From the NCBI RefSeq assembly GCF_038024095.1, contig NZ_CP150668.1, positions 434,001 to 498,000 on the forward strand: a stretch of DNA of 64,000 nt. Reading direction: 5' to 3'. Positions 15,866 to 25,321 of the stretch are shown here, one piece after another. The notes beneath the pieces are model-generated. The model was not told the origin of the DNA. It made no database searches and was given only the letters and a program-made list of their open reading frames with translations. Position numbers and translations under genes: made by a program. How positions within the stretch are numbered: the stretch's first letter is position 1; every line of letters starts with the position of its first letter. The stretch is from Polaribacter tangerinus. GTDB taxonomy: Bacteria; Bacteroidota; Bacteroidia; Flavobacteriales; Flavobacteriaceae.

Positions 15866-16993
15866 ATGAGCTTATTTAATGTATATCCGTTATTTGATAT
15901 TACTCCAACAACGGCAAAAGATGTGTATATATTTGACGAAAATGGCACAAAGTATTTAGACTTGTATGGCGGTCATGCTGTTATTTCAATTGGTCATTCG
16001 CATCCTAAGTACGTAAAAAATATTAGTGAACAAGTGGCAAAACTTGGTTTTTACAGCAACGCTATTCAAAACCCACTTCAAACAAAACTAGCCGAAAAAT
16101 TAATACAAATATCTGGTTGTAATGGTTATGAGTTATTTTTGTGTAATTCTGGTGCAGAGGCTAATGAAAATGCGCTAAAACTAGCTTCTTTTCATACCAA
16201 CAAAAAGAAAATTGTAGCCTTTAAAAACGGATTTCATGGTAGAACTTCGGCGGCCGTTGCTGCCACAGATAATGCTAAAATAATTGCCCCTTTAAATGCT
16301 CAGCAAGAAGTAGAAATACTTGCATTAGGCGATTTATCAGGACTAGAAAATGCTTTAAAAAAAGGAGATGTTTGTGCAGTAATTGTCGAGTTTATTCAGG
16401 GTGTTGGTGGTTTAGACGAAAGCAATGCTAGTTTTTATGAAGGAGCAGATGCACTTTGTAAAAAATACAATTGTTGCTTTATTGCCGATGAAGTTCAGTC
16501 TGGCTTTGGAAGAACTGGTGATTTTTTTGCATTTCAAAAATACAATGTGAGTCCAGATATTATTCCTATTGCCAAAGGGATGGGGAATGGCTTTCCTATT
16601 GGAGGCATATTGATTCACCCAAATATAAAAGCCTCTTTTGGTTTATTGGGAACAACTTTTGGAGGAAATCATCTTGCCTGTAAAGCCGCTTTAACCGTAT
16701 TAGAGGTTCTTGAAGATGAAAAATTGATGGAAAATGCTACCAAAATTTCCAACTATTTTATAGAGAAAGCAAAAGAAATATCTGAAGTAAAAAAGGTAAA
16801 AGGAAGAGGTTTAATGTTAGGACTAGAATTTGATTTTCCGATTGCAGAAATAAGAAAAAAAATGATTCTAGAGCACCATATTTTTACAGGAAATGCTAAA
16901 AACCCAAATGTAATAAGAATTTTACCATCGCTAACAGTAAAAGAAAAACACATCGACCAATTTTTTATTTCTTTAAAAGAAGTATTAAAATAA
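15866..16993 (+). CDS. argD: N-acylornithine aminotransferase
   Basis: This 375-residue PLP enzyme converts N-acylglutamate semialdehyde to N-acylornithine. Class III aminotransferase motifs are present: LYGGHAVISIGHSHP near the start, NSGAEANENALKLA, the FHGRTSAAVAAT region, IADEVQSGFGRTG, and the PLP Lys in IIPIAKGMGNGFPIGG. The length is slightly short but complete. It lies 10 bp after proC and 12 bp before argF', fully within the operon. Acetyl or succinyl preference cannot be decided here. Confidence 0.93.
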   Translation: MSLFNVYPLFDITPTTAKDVYIFDENGTKYLDLYGGHAVISIGHSHPKYVKNISEQVAKLGFYSNAIQNPLQTKLAEKLIQISGCNGYELFLCNSGAEANENALKLASFHTNKKKIVAFKNGFHGRTSAAVAATDNAKIIAPLNAQQEVEILALGDLSGLENALKKGDVCAVIVEFIQGVGGLDESNASFYEGADALCKKYNCCFIADEVQSGFGRTGDFFAFQKYNVSPDIIPIAKGMGNGFPIGGILIHPNIKASFGLLGTTFGGNHLACKAALTVLEVLEDEKLMENATKISNYFIEKAKEISEVKKVKGRGLMLGLEFDFPIAEIRKKMILEHHIFTGNAKNPNVIRILPSLTVKEKHIDQFFISLKEVLK

Positions 16994-17005
16994 AAATAAC
17001 GAATC

Positions 17006-17944
17006 ATGAAAAATTACACACATATAAATGACATAGATAACATTTATTCTTGGATAACAGAGGCAAAAGAAATTAAAAGTAATCCCTTAAAAAACAAGAA
17101 GCTAGGAACAGATAAAACGTTGGGTTTATTGTTTTTTAATGCTAGTTTAAGAACCCGTTTAAGCACACAAAAAGCAGCTTTAAATTTAGGAATGAATACC
17201 ATTGTTATGAACGTTACAGAAGACTCTTGGGGAATAGAGTTTGAAGATGGAGCGGTAATGAATGGAACTACTGCCGAACATATTAAAGAGGCTGCTGCCG
17301 TAATTTCTCAATATTGTAATGTAATTGCTGTAAGAGCTTTTCCGAGTTTAACTGATAAAGAAAAGGATGAGAAAGAAACTGTTTTAAACGCCTTTTTAAA
17401 ACATGCCACTGTACCAATTATAAATATGGAAAGTGCCACGGGGCATCCACTTCAAGGTTTAACCGATGCAATTACTATTGCAGAATACTCTCTAAAAAAA
17501 AGACCTAAAGTTGTACTAAGTTGGGCGCCTCATGTAAAAGCACTTCCGCACGCTGTTGCTAATAGTTTTGTACAAACAATGCAAAAAATGGATGTTGATT
17601 TTATAATTGCAAATCCGGATGGATACAATTTAAATAAACAAATAACTAAAAACTGTATGGTTACAAATAACCAACAAGAAGCTTTTAAAAATGCAGACTT
17701 TATTTATGCTAAAAATTGGAGCTCTTATGACGATTATGGTTCAATTACTCAAAAATATGATGATTGGAAAATTACCAAACAAAAAATTGGAAATGCCAAA
17801 TTTATGCACTGTTTACCAGTTAGAAGAAATGTTGTTGTTGAAGATGCAGTGTTAGATAGTAAAAACTCTTTGGTAATTAAGCAAGCAAATAACAGAACAT
17901 TTGCTGTACAATTAGTATTAAAAAAAATTCTAGAAACGCTTTAG
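17006..17944 (+). CDS. argF': N-acetyl/N-succinyl-ornithine carbamoyltransferase (ArgF')
   Basis: The protein has 312 residues and belongs to the transcarbamylase family, but to the branch that acts on acylated ornithine. The carbamoyl-phosphate loop appears as NASLRTRLSTQKAA rather than the STRT of ordinary ArgF. MNVTEDSWGIEFEDG, MESATGHPLQGLTDA and the HCLPVRR end follow. In Bacteroides and Xanthomonas this enzyme makes N-acylcitrulline, with deacylation later by ArgE; the operon here fits that order. The position that distinguishes acetyl from succinyl use could not be aligned safely by eye. Confidence 0.88.
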   Translation: MKNYTHINDIDNIYSWITEAKEIKSNPLKNKKLGTDKTLGLLFFNASLRTRLSTQKAALNLGMNTIVMNVTEDSWGIEFEDGAVMNGTTAEHIKEAAAVISQYCNVIAVRAFPSLTDKEKDEKETVLNAFLKHATVPIINMESATGHPLQGLTDAITIAEYSLKKRPKVVLSWAPHVKALPHAVANSFVQTMQKMDVDFIIANPDGYNLNKQITKNCMVTNNQQEAFKNADFIYAKNWSSYDDYGSITQKYDDWKITKQKIGNAKFMHCLPVRRNVVVEDAVLDSKNSLVIKQANNRTFAVQLVLKKILETL

Positions 17945-17977
17945 GTCAAATAGTATATTGCTAATAATTGAAAACAA

Positions 17978-18754
17978 ATGGAAAAATTATCAATTGTAAA
18001 AATTGGAGGAAATATTATTGAAGACGAAAATTTACTAAACAAATTTTTAACGTTATTCGCTCATTTGAAAGGAAAAAAAATACTGATTCATGGAGGTGGT
18101 AAACGTGCAACAACTATTTCTAAAAAATTAGGAATCGAACCTTCAATGCTAAATGGTAGGCGTATAACAGATGCAGCAACTTTAGAGGTTATTACGATGG
18201 TTTACGGCGGATTAATAAATAAAAACATAGTAGCTAAATTACAAGCTTTACAAACAAATGCTATTGGTTTAACTGGTGCAGACGCCAATACTATAATTTC
18301 TGAAAAAAGGCCAAAACAAGAAGTCGATTTTGGTTATGTTGGTGATGTAAAAAAAGTAGATCAACTAGCCATTAATAAATTGATGCAAGCAAATTTTACT
18401 CCTGTATTCTGTGCAATAACACATGATAACTGCGGACAATTATTAAACACAAATGCTGATACTGTTACGGCTCAAATAGCCATTTCATTAAGTAAAATCT
18501 ATGAAACTTCTATTTATTATTGTTTTGAATTAAATGGGGTTCTCGAAAACATAAACGATACAAACTCTGTTATTAAAACTATCAACAACAGTACTTACAA
18601 TAAATTATTATCAGAAAATAAAATTGTAGATGGTATGATACCAAAATTAGAAAACTGTATAAATGCTATTAATAAAGGGGTGCAAAAAGTATACCTTGGT
18701 AACACAGATATACTCACAAAAAACAACACTAACTTTACTACAATTTCACTATAA
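17978..18754 (+). CDS. argB: N-acetylglutamate kinase
   Basis: This 258-residue kinase phosphorylates N-acyl-glutamate. The amino acid kinase fold is recognised from VKIGGNII at the start, ILIHGGGKRATTI, NGRRITD and the C-terminal DGMIPKLENCINAI with the Lys that contacts phosphate. The length is that of the short ArgB type without an arginine-sensing N-terminal helix, so feedback control is probably weak or absent, leaving transcriptional control as the main route. Its stop codon is directly followed by argE. Confidence 0.92.
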   Translation: MEKLSIVKIGGNIIEDENLLNKFLTLFAHLKGKKILIHGGGKRATTISKKLGIEPSMLNGRRITDAATLEVITMVYGGLINKNIVAKLQALQTNAIGLTGADANTIISEKRPKQEVDFGYVGDVKKVDQLAINKLMQANFTPVFCAITHDNCGQLLNTNADTVTAQIAISLSKIYETSIYYCFELNGVLENINDTNSVIKTINNSTYNKLLSENKIVDGMIPKLENCINAINKGVQKVYLGNTDILTKNNTNFTTISL

Positions 18755-19834
18755 ATGGATATTCAGAAACTAACTAATAACGCAATTTCACTTTTAAAAA
18801 AATTAATTGAAACTCCTTCTTTTTCATCAGAAGAAACGCAAACAGCACTTTTAATTGAAGAGTGGTTTCAGTGCAATAAAATTCCTTTTAAAAGAACAAA
18901 AAATAATGTTTGGGCCACCAATAAATATTTTGATAGCACCAAGCCTACCATTCTTTTAAATTCACATCACGATACTGTTAAGCCCAATTCTGCATATACC
19001 AACAACCCTTTTGAAGCTTTCGAAAAAGATGGTAAATTGTATGGTTTAGGAAGTAATGACGCCGGTGGTTGTTTGGTTTCTTTACTGGCAACTTTCTCAT
19101 ATTTCTACAGCAATAAAAAGCTACAATATAACCTAGTAATAGTTGCTTCTGCCGAAGAAGAAAGTAGTGGTAAAAATGGCTTAAACTCAATGTTAAAAAT
19201 AATACCAAAAATTGACGTTGCTATTGTTGGTGAACCTACACAAATGCATTTAGCCGTGGCAGAAAAAGGCCTGGTTGTGTTCGATGCAAAAATAAAAGGT
19301 ACTCCTAGTCATGCTGCACACCCCAATAATAACAATGCAATATACAACAGCATACCAGTATTACAGTGGTTTAAAGATTTTTCGTTTGGCAAAACCTCTG
19401 CAATTTTAGGTGATGTAAAAATGACTGTTACTCAAATAAACGCAGGTTCTCAGCACAATGTAGTACCTGGCCATGTAGATATGGTTGTAGATGTTCGTGT
19501 AAACGATGCGTATACTAATAAAGAAATTGCAGAAATTTTAGAAAGAGAATCTCCTTGCGATGAAATAAATGCAAGAAGTTTACACTTAAACTCATCTTCA
19601 ATATCACTACATCATCCATTGGTAAAAGCAGGCATTGAAATGGGAAGAAATACATATGGCTCTCCAACGCTCTCCGACCAAGCATGTTTAAGTTGTCAAT
19701 CTTTAAAATTAGGACCAGGAGACAGTACACGCTCTCATTCTGCGAATGAGTTTATCTACATAAATGAAATCGAAGAAGGTATTAACATTTATATAGAGCT
19801 ATTAAATCGAGTAATTATTAAAAATGATAATTAG
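18755..19834 (+). CDS. argE: M20-family deacylase, acetylornithine (or acetylcitrulline) deacetylase
   Basis: The protein has 359 residues and is an M20 metallo-hydrolase. Metal ligands are visible: LLNSHHDTVKP (His, Asp), GSNDAGGCL (Asp), SAEEESSG (Glu-Glu), VGEPT (Glu) and a C-terminal His in STRSHSANEFI. In a pathway with ArgF' the natural substrate would be N-acylcitrulline rather than N-acylornithine. It abuts argB with no gap and sits 47 bp before argH. Confidence 0.9.
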   Translation: MDIQKLTNNAISLLKKLIETPSFSSEETQTALLIEEWFQCNKIPFKRTKNNVWATNKYFDSTKPTILLNSHHDTVKPNSAYTNNPFEAFEKDGKLYGLGSNDAGGCLVSLLATFSYFYSNKKLQYNLVIVASAEEESSGKNGLNSMLKIIPKIDVAIVGEPTQMHLAVAEKGLVVFDAKIKGTPSHAAHPNNNNAIYNSIPVLQWFKDFSFGKTSAILGDVKMTVTQINAGSQHNVVPGHVDMVVDVRVNDAYTNKEIAEILERESPCDEINARSLHLNSSSISLHHPLVKAGIEMGRNTYGSPTLSDQACLSCQSLKLGPGDSTRSHSANEFIYINEIEEGINIYIELLNRVIIKNDN

Positions 19835-19881
19835 TAATCAATTATAAAAATAACCATCAATAAAAATAAAATACTGAAACT

Positions 19882-21156
19882 ATGAAGTTGTGGGACAAAG
19901 GATTTTCTATAGATAAACAAATAGAAAAATTTACGGTAGGAAATGATAGAGAAATAGATATGTATATTGCAAAATATGACATACAAGCATCTATTGCACA
20001 CGCAAAAATGCTTGCGTCTATTGGTATTATTAGCAATAATGAATTAACTGATTTAGAAAAAGAACTAAAAGTTTTAGCAAGCCATATAGAAAAAGGCACT
20101 TTTATAATAGAGGATAATTTTGAAGATGTTCACTCAAAAATTGAATGGGAACTTACAAACAAACTCGGCGAAATAGGGAAAAAAATTCATACCGCAAGGT
20201 CTAGAAACGACCAAGTTTTGGTGGCCTTACAACTTTATTACAAAGAAAACTTACTAGAAATAAATAACAAAACTAAAACTTTATTTAACACACTTTTAAA
20301 TTTAGCAGAAACCCACAAAGACAATCTTTTACCAGGCTATACCCATTTACAAGTAGCTATGCCATCATCTTTCGGACTCTGGTTTTCTGCTTATGCAGAA
20401 TTGCTGATTGACGATGTTTATGTATTAAATGCTGTAACTAAAATTGTAGATCAAAATCCGTTAGGCTCAGCTGCTGGTTATGGTAGCTCCTTCCCTATTG
20501 ATAGAGAATTAACAACAAAAGAGCTTCAGTTTAGTACTTTAAAATATAATGTTGTGGCAGCACAACTAAGTCGTGGTAAAAGTGAACGTGCCATTGCTAG
20601 TGCTTTTGGTAGTTTGTGTAATACAATGGCAAGATTTGCAATGGATGTTTGCCTTTATATGAGTCAGAATTTTAATTTCATTTCTTTTCCAGATGAACTT
20701 ACCACTGGAAGTAGTATAATGCCGCATAAAAAAAATCCGGATGTTTTTGAGTTAATTCGTGGTAAATGTAATAAAATTCAGGCGCTGCAAACAGAAATGA
20801 TTTTAATTACTAATAATTTGCCTACAGGATATCATCGAGATTATCAGTTATTAAAGGAGAATATTATAAATGCTTTTGAAGACTTAAAGGATATATTAGA
20901 TATTTTTAATCATACTATTAAACAAGTAATTGTAAAAGAAATAGATTTAAATGATGAAAAATATCAATATTTATTTACAGTAGATAGTATAAACAACTTG
21001 GTTATTAAAGGTATGTCATTTAGAGAGGCATATCAACAAATTGGTGGTCAAGTACAAAACGGAACTTATAAACCAGATCTTGGTAAACAACACACTCACA
21101 CCGGAAGTATACATAATCTTTCTATTGATAAGATTCGTGACAAATATCCTAATTAA
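19882..21156 (+). CDS. argH: Argininosuccinate lyase
   Basis: This 424-residue enzyme releases arginine and fumarate from argininosuccinate. The family signature SSIMPHKKNPDVFELIRG is at about residue 277, and IHTARSRNDQVLVAL and YTHLQVAMPSSFGLW mark the other two conserved regions. The length is slightly below the usual 450-460, with a short C-terminus. It is the last gene of the operon, followed by a strong terminator at 21178. Confidence 0.95.
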   Translation: MKLWDKGFSIDKQIEKFTVGNDREIDMYIAKYDIQASIAHAKMLASIGIISNNELTDLEKELKVLASHIEKGTFIIEDNFEDVHSKIEWELTNKLGEIGKKIHTARSRNDQVLVALQLYYKENLLEINNKTKTLFNTLLNLAETHKDNLLPGYTHLQVAMPSSFGLWFSAYAELLIDDVYVLNAVTKIVDQNPLGSAAGYGSSFPIDRELTTKELQFSTLKYNVVAAQLSRGKSERAIASAFGSLCNTMARFAMDVCLYMSQNFNFISFPDELTTGSSIMPHKKNPDVFELIRGKCNKIQALQTEMILITNNLPTGYHRDYQLLKENIINAFEDLKDILDIFNHTIKQVIVKEIDLNDEKYQYLFTVDSINNLVIKGMSFREAYQQIGGQVQNGTYKPDLGKQHTHTGSIHNLSIDKIRDKYPN

Positions 21157-21177
21157 ATCGTAAGACTAACTTTATTT

Positions 21178-21217
21178 ACACCATTATTCTATGTACAGAA
21201 TAATGGTGTTTTTATTT
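21178..21217 (+). terminator. Intrinsic terminator of the arginine operon
   Basis: ACACCATTATTCT (21178-21190) pairs perfectly with AGAATAATGGTGT (21197-21209) over 13 bp with a six-base loop, followed by TTTTTATTT. It sits 21 bp after the argH stop. It is directional: the opposite strand lacks a T run. Confidence 0.9.
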
Positions 21218-21866
21218 ACGATTTAATGTGAAAATTGATACCAATTGCTGTGCTAAAAACATCTTTTAAACCTACTTCTTTTGAGGTGATTAAATACCAT
21301 AAATAAGTTTCTACAGTACCCAATTCGAAATAAATATTTACACCATCTAACAATGCATCATTGGTAAAGTTTTTGTGAAAGGATACTCCACCAAATAATG
21401 TAAAATGTACTGCATTTGTAATATAATATCCACTTGGGTAAATATCTGGAACCGTTATAAATGAATTATTATTAGTTTCTAAAGTAGTTGTAAAACCAAC
21501 AATAGGAGAAAAACTGAGCGTTTTGGATATGTTTTTTGTTGTTAGAGAAAAACTATTTTTAAAAGTAACAAGATGAACTGGTTTTGCCTTAGTTATAGAC
21601 TCAGGTACAAAGCCAAATAGTAATTCTGAAAACCATACTTTGTCTATAACTTCATAACCTACACCAAAAGAAAAAAGACCAATATTACCCGCAAATTGGG
21701 TTTTTACATAATCTGGCACATACCAAGGTTTCTTGTTTTTTAAATCAGAAATAATTGGTAATTCATCTTTATAAATACTTTTCTTATTAGAAATATTTTG
21801 TGCAGAATACTTTTGATAACACAAAATAACAACAACAATTACAAAGCATATTTTTTTTAATTTCAT
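21216..21866 (-). CDS. Hypothetical secreted protein, possible beta-barrel
   Basis: I do not recognise this 216-residue protein. It has a signal peptide (KKICFVIVVVILCYQKYSAQ) with cleavage probably after SAQ. The mature part alternates strands rich in Phe, Thr and Gly (GNIGLFSFGVGYEVIDKVW, NSFSLTTKN, FSPIVGFTTTLET, HFTLFGGVSFH), with the C-terminus TAIGINFHIKS, consistent with an outer-membrane barrel of about eight strands. It ends on the terminator of the arginine operon and follows the phosphoesterase gene by 3 bp, so these two form a small operon. Confidence 0.72.
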   Translation of the reverse strand: MKLKKICFVIVVVILCYQKYSAQNISNKKSIYKDELPIISDLKNKKPWYVPDYVKTQFAGNIGLFSFGVGYEVIDKVWFSELLFGFVPESITKAKPVHLVTFKNSFSLTTKNISKTLSFSPIVGFTTTLETNNNSFITVPDIYPSGYYITNAVHFTLFGGVSFHKNFTNDALLDGVNIYFELGTVETYLWYLITSKEVGLKDVFSTAIGINFHIKS

Positions 21867-21869
21867 AAC

Positions 21870-22658
21870 CTAAAGTTCGACCAACGAAACATTAAAAGAA
21901 TTTTCTGAAACTTCAACTAAACAATATGCAGCTTCTTTTACAGAGGGACCCGTTAAATAACTAACCGTATTTTGTTTAAAATAATAGTTATGAGTGTGCC
22001 CATGAGTAGAAAGAGTTACCTTTTGATTTTCTAATATAGAGGTATAAGTTTCTCTCATTTCTTCTGTAAACTGATCTCCATTTGGCGGAATATGAGCAAA
22101 TACAAAAACCTGATTAGCAGCATTAGAGTTTTCTAATTCTTTTGACAACCACGTAAAATCTGGATTTTTTTTACTCTCCCAAACAATATTGTCAAAAAAA
22201 ACAAACTTTTTATTATCAAAGTAAAATGAATAATTGAATGATCCAAACATAGCATTGTAAATTTGAGCACCGTTAGACTTATAATCATGATTTCCTATAA
22301 CAGTTAAATATGGCTTCTTAAGATTATCTATAATATCATAAAAAATCTCATATTCTTTTAAAACAGCTTGCTCTGTCATATCTCCTCCAATAATTACAAA
22401 TAAAATATCTTCATTTTTATTAATGTCATCAATTACTTTTCTAAAATTTGTGTAGTAATAATGAATATCTGTAATAAAGGCAAACTTAAAACTGTTCGAA
22501 GTGGGTTGTAAGTTTTTAATTAAAGTAATGTTTCTTGCAGTGCTATTTTTATCTTCATTTCTAACTTCTGCACCGTAAACCGAATAGTCAAAAACATTAT
22601 CACACCTAACAAATGTTAGTATAAACCCAATAGATAGTGCTAATTTTACGAATTTCAT
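21870..22658 (-). CDS. Calcineurin-like metallophosphoesterase, probable lipoprotein
   Basis: The protein has 262 residues. The N-terminus (MKFVKLALSIGFILTFVRC) looks like a lipoprotein signal with the Cys at 19. Metallophosphoesterase motifs follow in order: FITDIHYYY (Asp-x-His), VIIGGDMT (Gly-Asp), VIGNHDY (Gly-Asn-His-Asp), FAHIPPNGD (His) and STHGHTHNYY (Gly-His-x-His). It is therefore likely an exported phosphatase or phosphodiesterase anchored in a membrane. The substrate is unknown. It is the first gene of a two-gene unit with the barrel-like protein. Confidence 0.85.
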   Translation of the reverse strand: MKFVKLALSIGFILTFVRCDNVFDYSVYGAEVRNEDKNSTARNITLIKNLQPTSNSFKFAFITDIHYYYTNFRKVIDDINKNEDILFVIIGGDMTEQAVLKEYEIFYDIIDNLKKPYLTVIGNHDYKSNGAQIYNAMFGSFNYSFYFDNKKFVFFDNIVWESKKNPDFTWLSKELENSNAANQVFVFAHIPPNGDQFTEEMRETYTSILENQKVTLSTHGHTHNYYFKQNTVSYLTGPSVKEAAYCLVEVSENSFNVSLVEL

Positions 22659-22880
22659 TCTTTAATTTTTACCCATAAAAAAAAAGTCAAAATTTAATTT
22701 AACTTCAGCTACTTTAGGGGATGTTTAATGTATTAAAAGATACTTCTTAACATATTCCAAAGAGTATGCCATAAAGTAAAATAAAATGGTATATTTTCAT
22801 AAATTAAGGTTATTTTAACAACCACAGGAGCATACTTTACAAGAAAAATGATTTTGGGATTTAATTTGCATGCCTTTAAC

Positions 22881-22906
22881 AAAAAACCTCACCGTTTATG
22901 TGAGGT
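22881..22906 (-). terminator. Terminator of the crtI-crtB transcript
   Basis: Read on the minus strand, ACCTCAC (22906-22900) and GTGAGGT (22892-22886) form a 7-bp stem with a seven-base loop, followed by six T. It lies about 38 bp after the crtB stop. The 200 bp between it and 22682 hold nothing I can support beyond one weak inverted repeat. Confidence 0.82.
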
Positions 22907-22943
22907 AATTGTTACTTATTATTTAGTAAAAATAAAATTGATT

Positions 22944-23786
22944 CTATATTAAATTCAACTTATATTTTACATAACTTCTAGCCCAAAGGTTTATTTTCAT
23001 TGGGTCGGAAATACGGATTCTAGTATCCATAATTTTTTCTGAAGGTACACTGTCTAACTTTTTTAATAATCTTCTGTAATATCTATAAGCCATATACACT
23101 CCAAATTTAGCCTCAGATGGTAAGTTTAATATACCGTTTTTAAAAGCAAAATCAAAATCTTCTTCAATTTCATCAATAATAACTTGTTTAGATACTTTGT
23201 CTAACTTTCCGAGGTCTATATTAGGAAAGTAAGAACGGTTTAAAACCTCATAATCGTCTTTTAAATCTCTCAGAAAGTTAACTTTTTGAAAAGCTGAGCC
23301 TAAACGCATTGCTGGCTCTTTTAGTTTATTAAAAAGTTCATCATCTCCATTTACAAAAACCTTTAAACACATTAAACCTACTACATCTGCTGAGCCATAA
23401 ATATATTGGTCATATTCCTCTTTTGTAGCATAGGTTGTTTTGTGCAAATCTGCTTTCATACTTTTTAAGAAAGCTTGAACCATTTCATCTGGAATGTTGT
23501 ATTTATTAACTGTTTGCTGAAATGAATTTAAAATAGGATTTAAACTAATTTTTTGCTCAACTGCTAAATAGTAATCTCTTTCAAAATTCTCCATTAACTG
23601 CGCTTTATCAAAATCATGAAAAGTATCTACTATTTCATCTGCAAAGCGAACAAATCCATAAATATTATATATATCAGTTCTTATTTTAGGGGACAACGTA
23701 TTAACTGCCAAAGAAAAAGAAGTGCTGTATTTTTCAGTAACTAACTTACTACACTCATTAGAAACCTTATCAAATAATGCTTTCAT
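22944..23786 (-). CDS. crtB: Phytoene synthase
   Basis: This 280-residue prenyltransferase condenses two geranylgeranyl diphosphates to phytoene. Both Asp-rich motifs are visible: DEIVD within FVRFADEIVDTFHDF, and DLKDD within VNFLRDLKDDYEVL. YGSADVVGLMCLKVF is the usual helix between them, and FGVYMAYRYYRRLL is the C-terminal signature. Length is normal. Its start lies 3 bp after the crtI stop, so the two are cotranscribed and probably coupled. Confidence 0.93.
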   Translation of the reverse strand: MKALFDKVSNECSKLVTEKYSTSFSLAVNTLSPKIRTDIYNIYGFVRFADEIVDTFHDFDKAQLMENFERDYYLAVEQKISLNPILNSFQQTVNKYNIPDEMVQAFLKSMKADLHKTTYATKEEYDQYIYGSADVVGLMCLKVFVNGDDELFNKLKEPAMRLGSAFQKVNFLRDLKDDYEVLNRSYFPNIDLGKLDKVSKQVIIDEIEEDFDFAFKNGILNLPSEAKFGVYMAYRYYRRLLKKLDSVPSEKIMDTRIRISDPMKINLWARSYVKYKLNLI

Positions 23787-23789
23787 CGG

Positions 23790-25256
23790 TTACTTATTAT
23801 TTTTAATAATTAATTCTGTTGCTAACTTTCCAGAAATTAAGGCTGGCGGAACTCCAGGACCCGGAACAGTTAACTGACCTGTAAAGTACAAATTTTTAAC
23901 TTTACTACTTTTTATTTTTGGTCTTAAAAAAGCAGTTTGTAACAAAGTATTTGCCATACCATATGCATTTCCTTTGTAAGAATTGTATTCTGATTGAAAA
24001 TCTTTAACACAAAAAGATCGTTTAAAGAGTACGCTACTCTTAACTTCTTGGTCTGTTAATTTTTCAAATCTATCTATAATTTTATGAAAGTACGCTTCTC
24101 TTAATTCTTCAGTATCTTCAATACCAGGTGCAATAGGAATTAAAAAAAAGCCAGCCTCTTTTCCTTCAGGTGCAGAGGTAACATCTGTAATTGATGTAAA
24201 ATTGGCATAAAACAATGGCGATGATGGCCATTTTGGCGCATCATAAATTTCTTCTGCATGGGCATCGAAGTCAGTATCGAAAAATAGTGTGTGATGACTT
24301 GCATTTTGAATTTTTTTATCGAAGCCTACATAAAACAATAACGAAGAGGGTGCAAATATTTTTTTACTCCAATATTTTTCTGAATATTGGCGTAAACTTT
24401 CATCTAGTAAGGTTTCTGTATGATGATAATCGGCGCCACTTAAAACAAGATTAGTATCAATTTTTTGTCCATTTACCAACAGCCCTGTTACTTGATTATT
24501 ACTGTCTGTGATAATCTTTTCTACATTCGCATTTACTTCAAAAGTAACACCTAAATTGGTCGCTAAAGAAACCATACCTTCTATAACTTTATACATTCCT
24601 CCACGAGGATGCCACGTTCCTAAACCGAAATCTGCATAATTCATAAAATTATAAAACGCCGGTGTGTTACTAGGTTTTGCACCTAAAAAAAGTACAGGAA
24701 ACTCTAAAATTTTAATAAGCTTTTCACTTTTAATATTTTTTCTAACTTGCTTTCTAATGGTAGAAAAAAATTGAGATACTCTTGCAACAGTTGTAGTTGT
24801 AACGAGTTCTAAAGGAGAAACACCTGGCCTATAAACTAGGTCTTTAATGGCAGTTTCGTAATTTGATTTGGCAGAGTCTATAAACTTTTTTAAATGTTTT
24901 GAACTCCCTTTCTCTTCTGATTCAAATAACTGATAGATTTCCTCTAACTTATCAGAAATTTTTAGTGAAGAATTTTTACCAAAGTATACTTCATAACCTG
25001 GGCTGAGCTTGTCTAAGGTGTAATAATCTGACGGCTTCTTTCCAAAATCAGCAAAAAAACGTTCAAAAACATCTGGCATCCAATACCAAGAAGGACCTAA
25101 ATCGAAGGTAAATCCTTCTTTTTTAAATTGTCTAGCTCGACCACCTAAAGTGTTATTTTTCTCTAAAACTGTTACTTTGTAACCCTCTTTTGCTAAGTAA
25201 CACGAGGCTGATAAAGCTGAAAAGCCAGATCCTATAATATATATTTCTTTACTCAT
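23790..25256 (-). CDS. crtI: Phytoene desaturase (CrtI family)
   Basis: This 488-residue FAD enzyme introduces double bonds into phytoene, normally giving lycopene. The dinucleotide-binding start is IYIIGSGFSALSASCYLA; the GGRARQFKKEGFTFDLGPSW region and the C-terminal FTGQLTVPGPGVPPALISG are classic CrtI marks. Downstream crt genes for cyclisation and hydroxylation, often next to crtIB in flavobacteria, are missing here. The 65 bp before the ATG contain a TATATTTG box and two palindromes that may be regulator sites. Confidence 0.94.
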   Translation of the reverse strand: MSKEIYIIGSGFSALSASCYLAKEGYKVTVLEKNNTLGGRARQFKKEGFTFDLGPSWYWMPDVFERFFADFGKKPSDYYTLDKLSPGYEVYFGKNSSLKISDKLEEIYQLFESEEKGSSKHLKKFIDSAKSNYETAIKDLVYRPGVSPLELVTTTTVARVSQFFSTIRKQVRKNIKSEKLIKILEFPVLFLGAKPSNTPAFYNFMNYADFGLGTWHPRGGMYKVIEGMVSLATNLGVTFEVNANVEKIITDSNNQVTGLLVNGQKIDTNLVLSGADYHHTETLLDESLRQYSEKYWSKKIFAPSSLLFYVGFDKKIQNASHHTLFFDTDFDAHAEEIYDAPKWPSSPLFYANFTSITDVTSAPEGKEAGFFLIPIAPGIEDTEELREAYFHKIIDRFEKLTDQEVKSSVLFKRSFCVKDFQSEYNSYKGNAYGMANTLLQTAFLRPKIKSSKVKNLYFTGQLTVPGPGVPPALISGKLATELIIKNNK

Positions 25257-25268
25257 TGATGGATATGA

Positions 25269-25307
25269 TTGTTTAACAAATATATTTAAAAATTAAACAA
25301 TTTGTTT
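25269..25307 (-). promoter_or_regulatory. crtI promoter region with two ACAA/TTGT palindromes
   Basis: On the plus strand, TTGTTTAACAA (25269-25279) and AAACAATTTGTTT (25295-25307) are perfect odd-length palindromes centred 27 bp apart. Between and overlapping them, on the minus strand, is TATATTTG (25284-25277), a good -7 element 20 bp before the crtI ATG. A related half, TTAAACAAAT, occurs at 26232 just upstream of the MerR gene. These are candidate operators for that regulator; binding is an inference. Confidence 0.5.
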
Positions 25308-25321
25308 CACTAACATTATTA

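Noticed and set aside
22769..22835. AGTATGC ... GCATACT inverted repeat downstream of the phosphoesterase start
   Set aside because: Seven base pairs with a loop of about 55 bases in AT-rich DNA; no tail, no partner gene, and likely chance.
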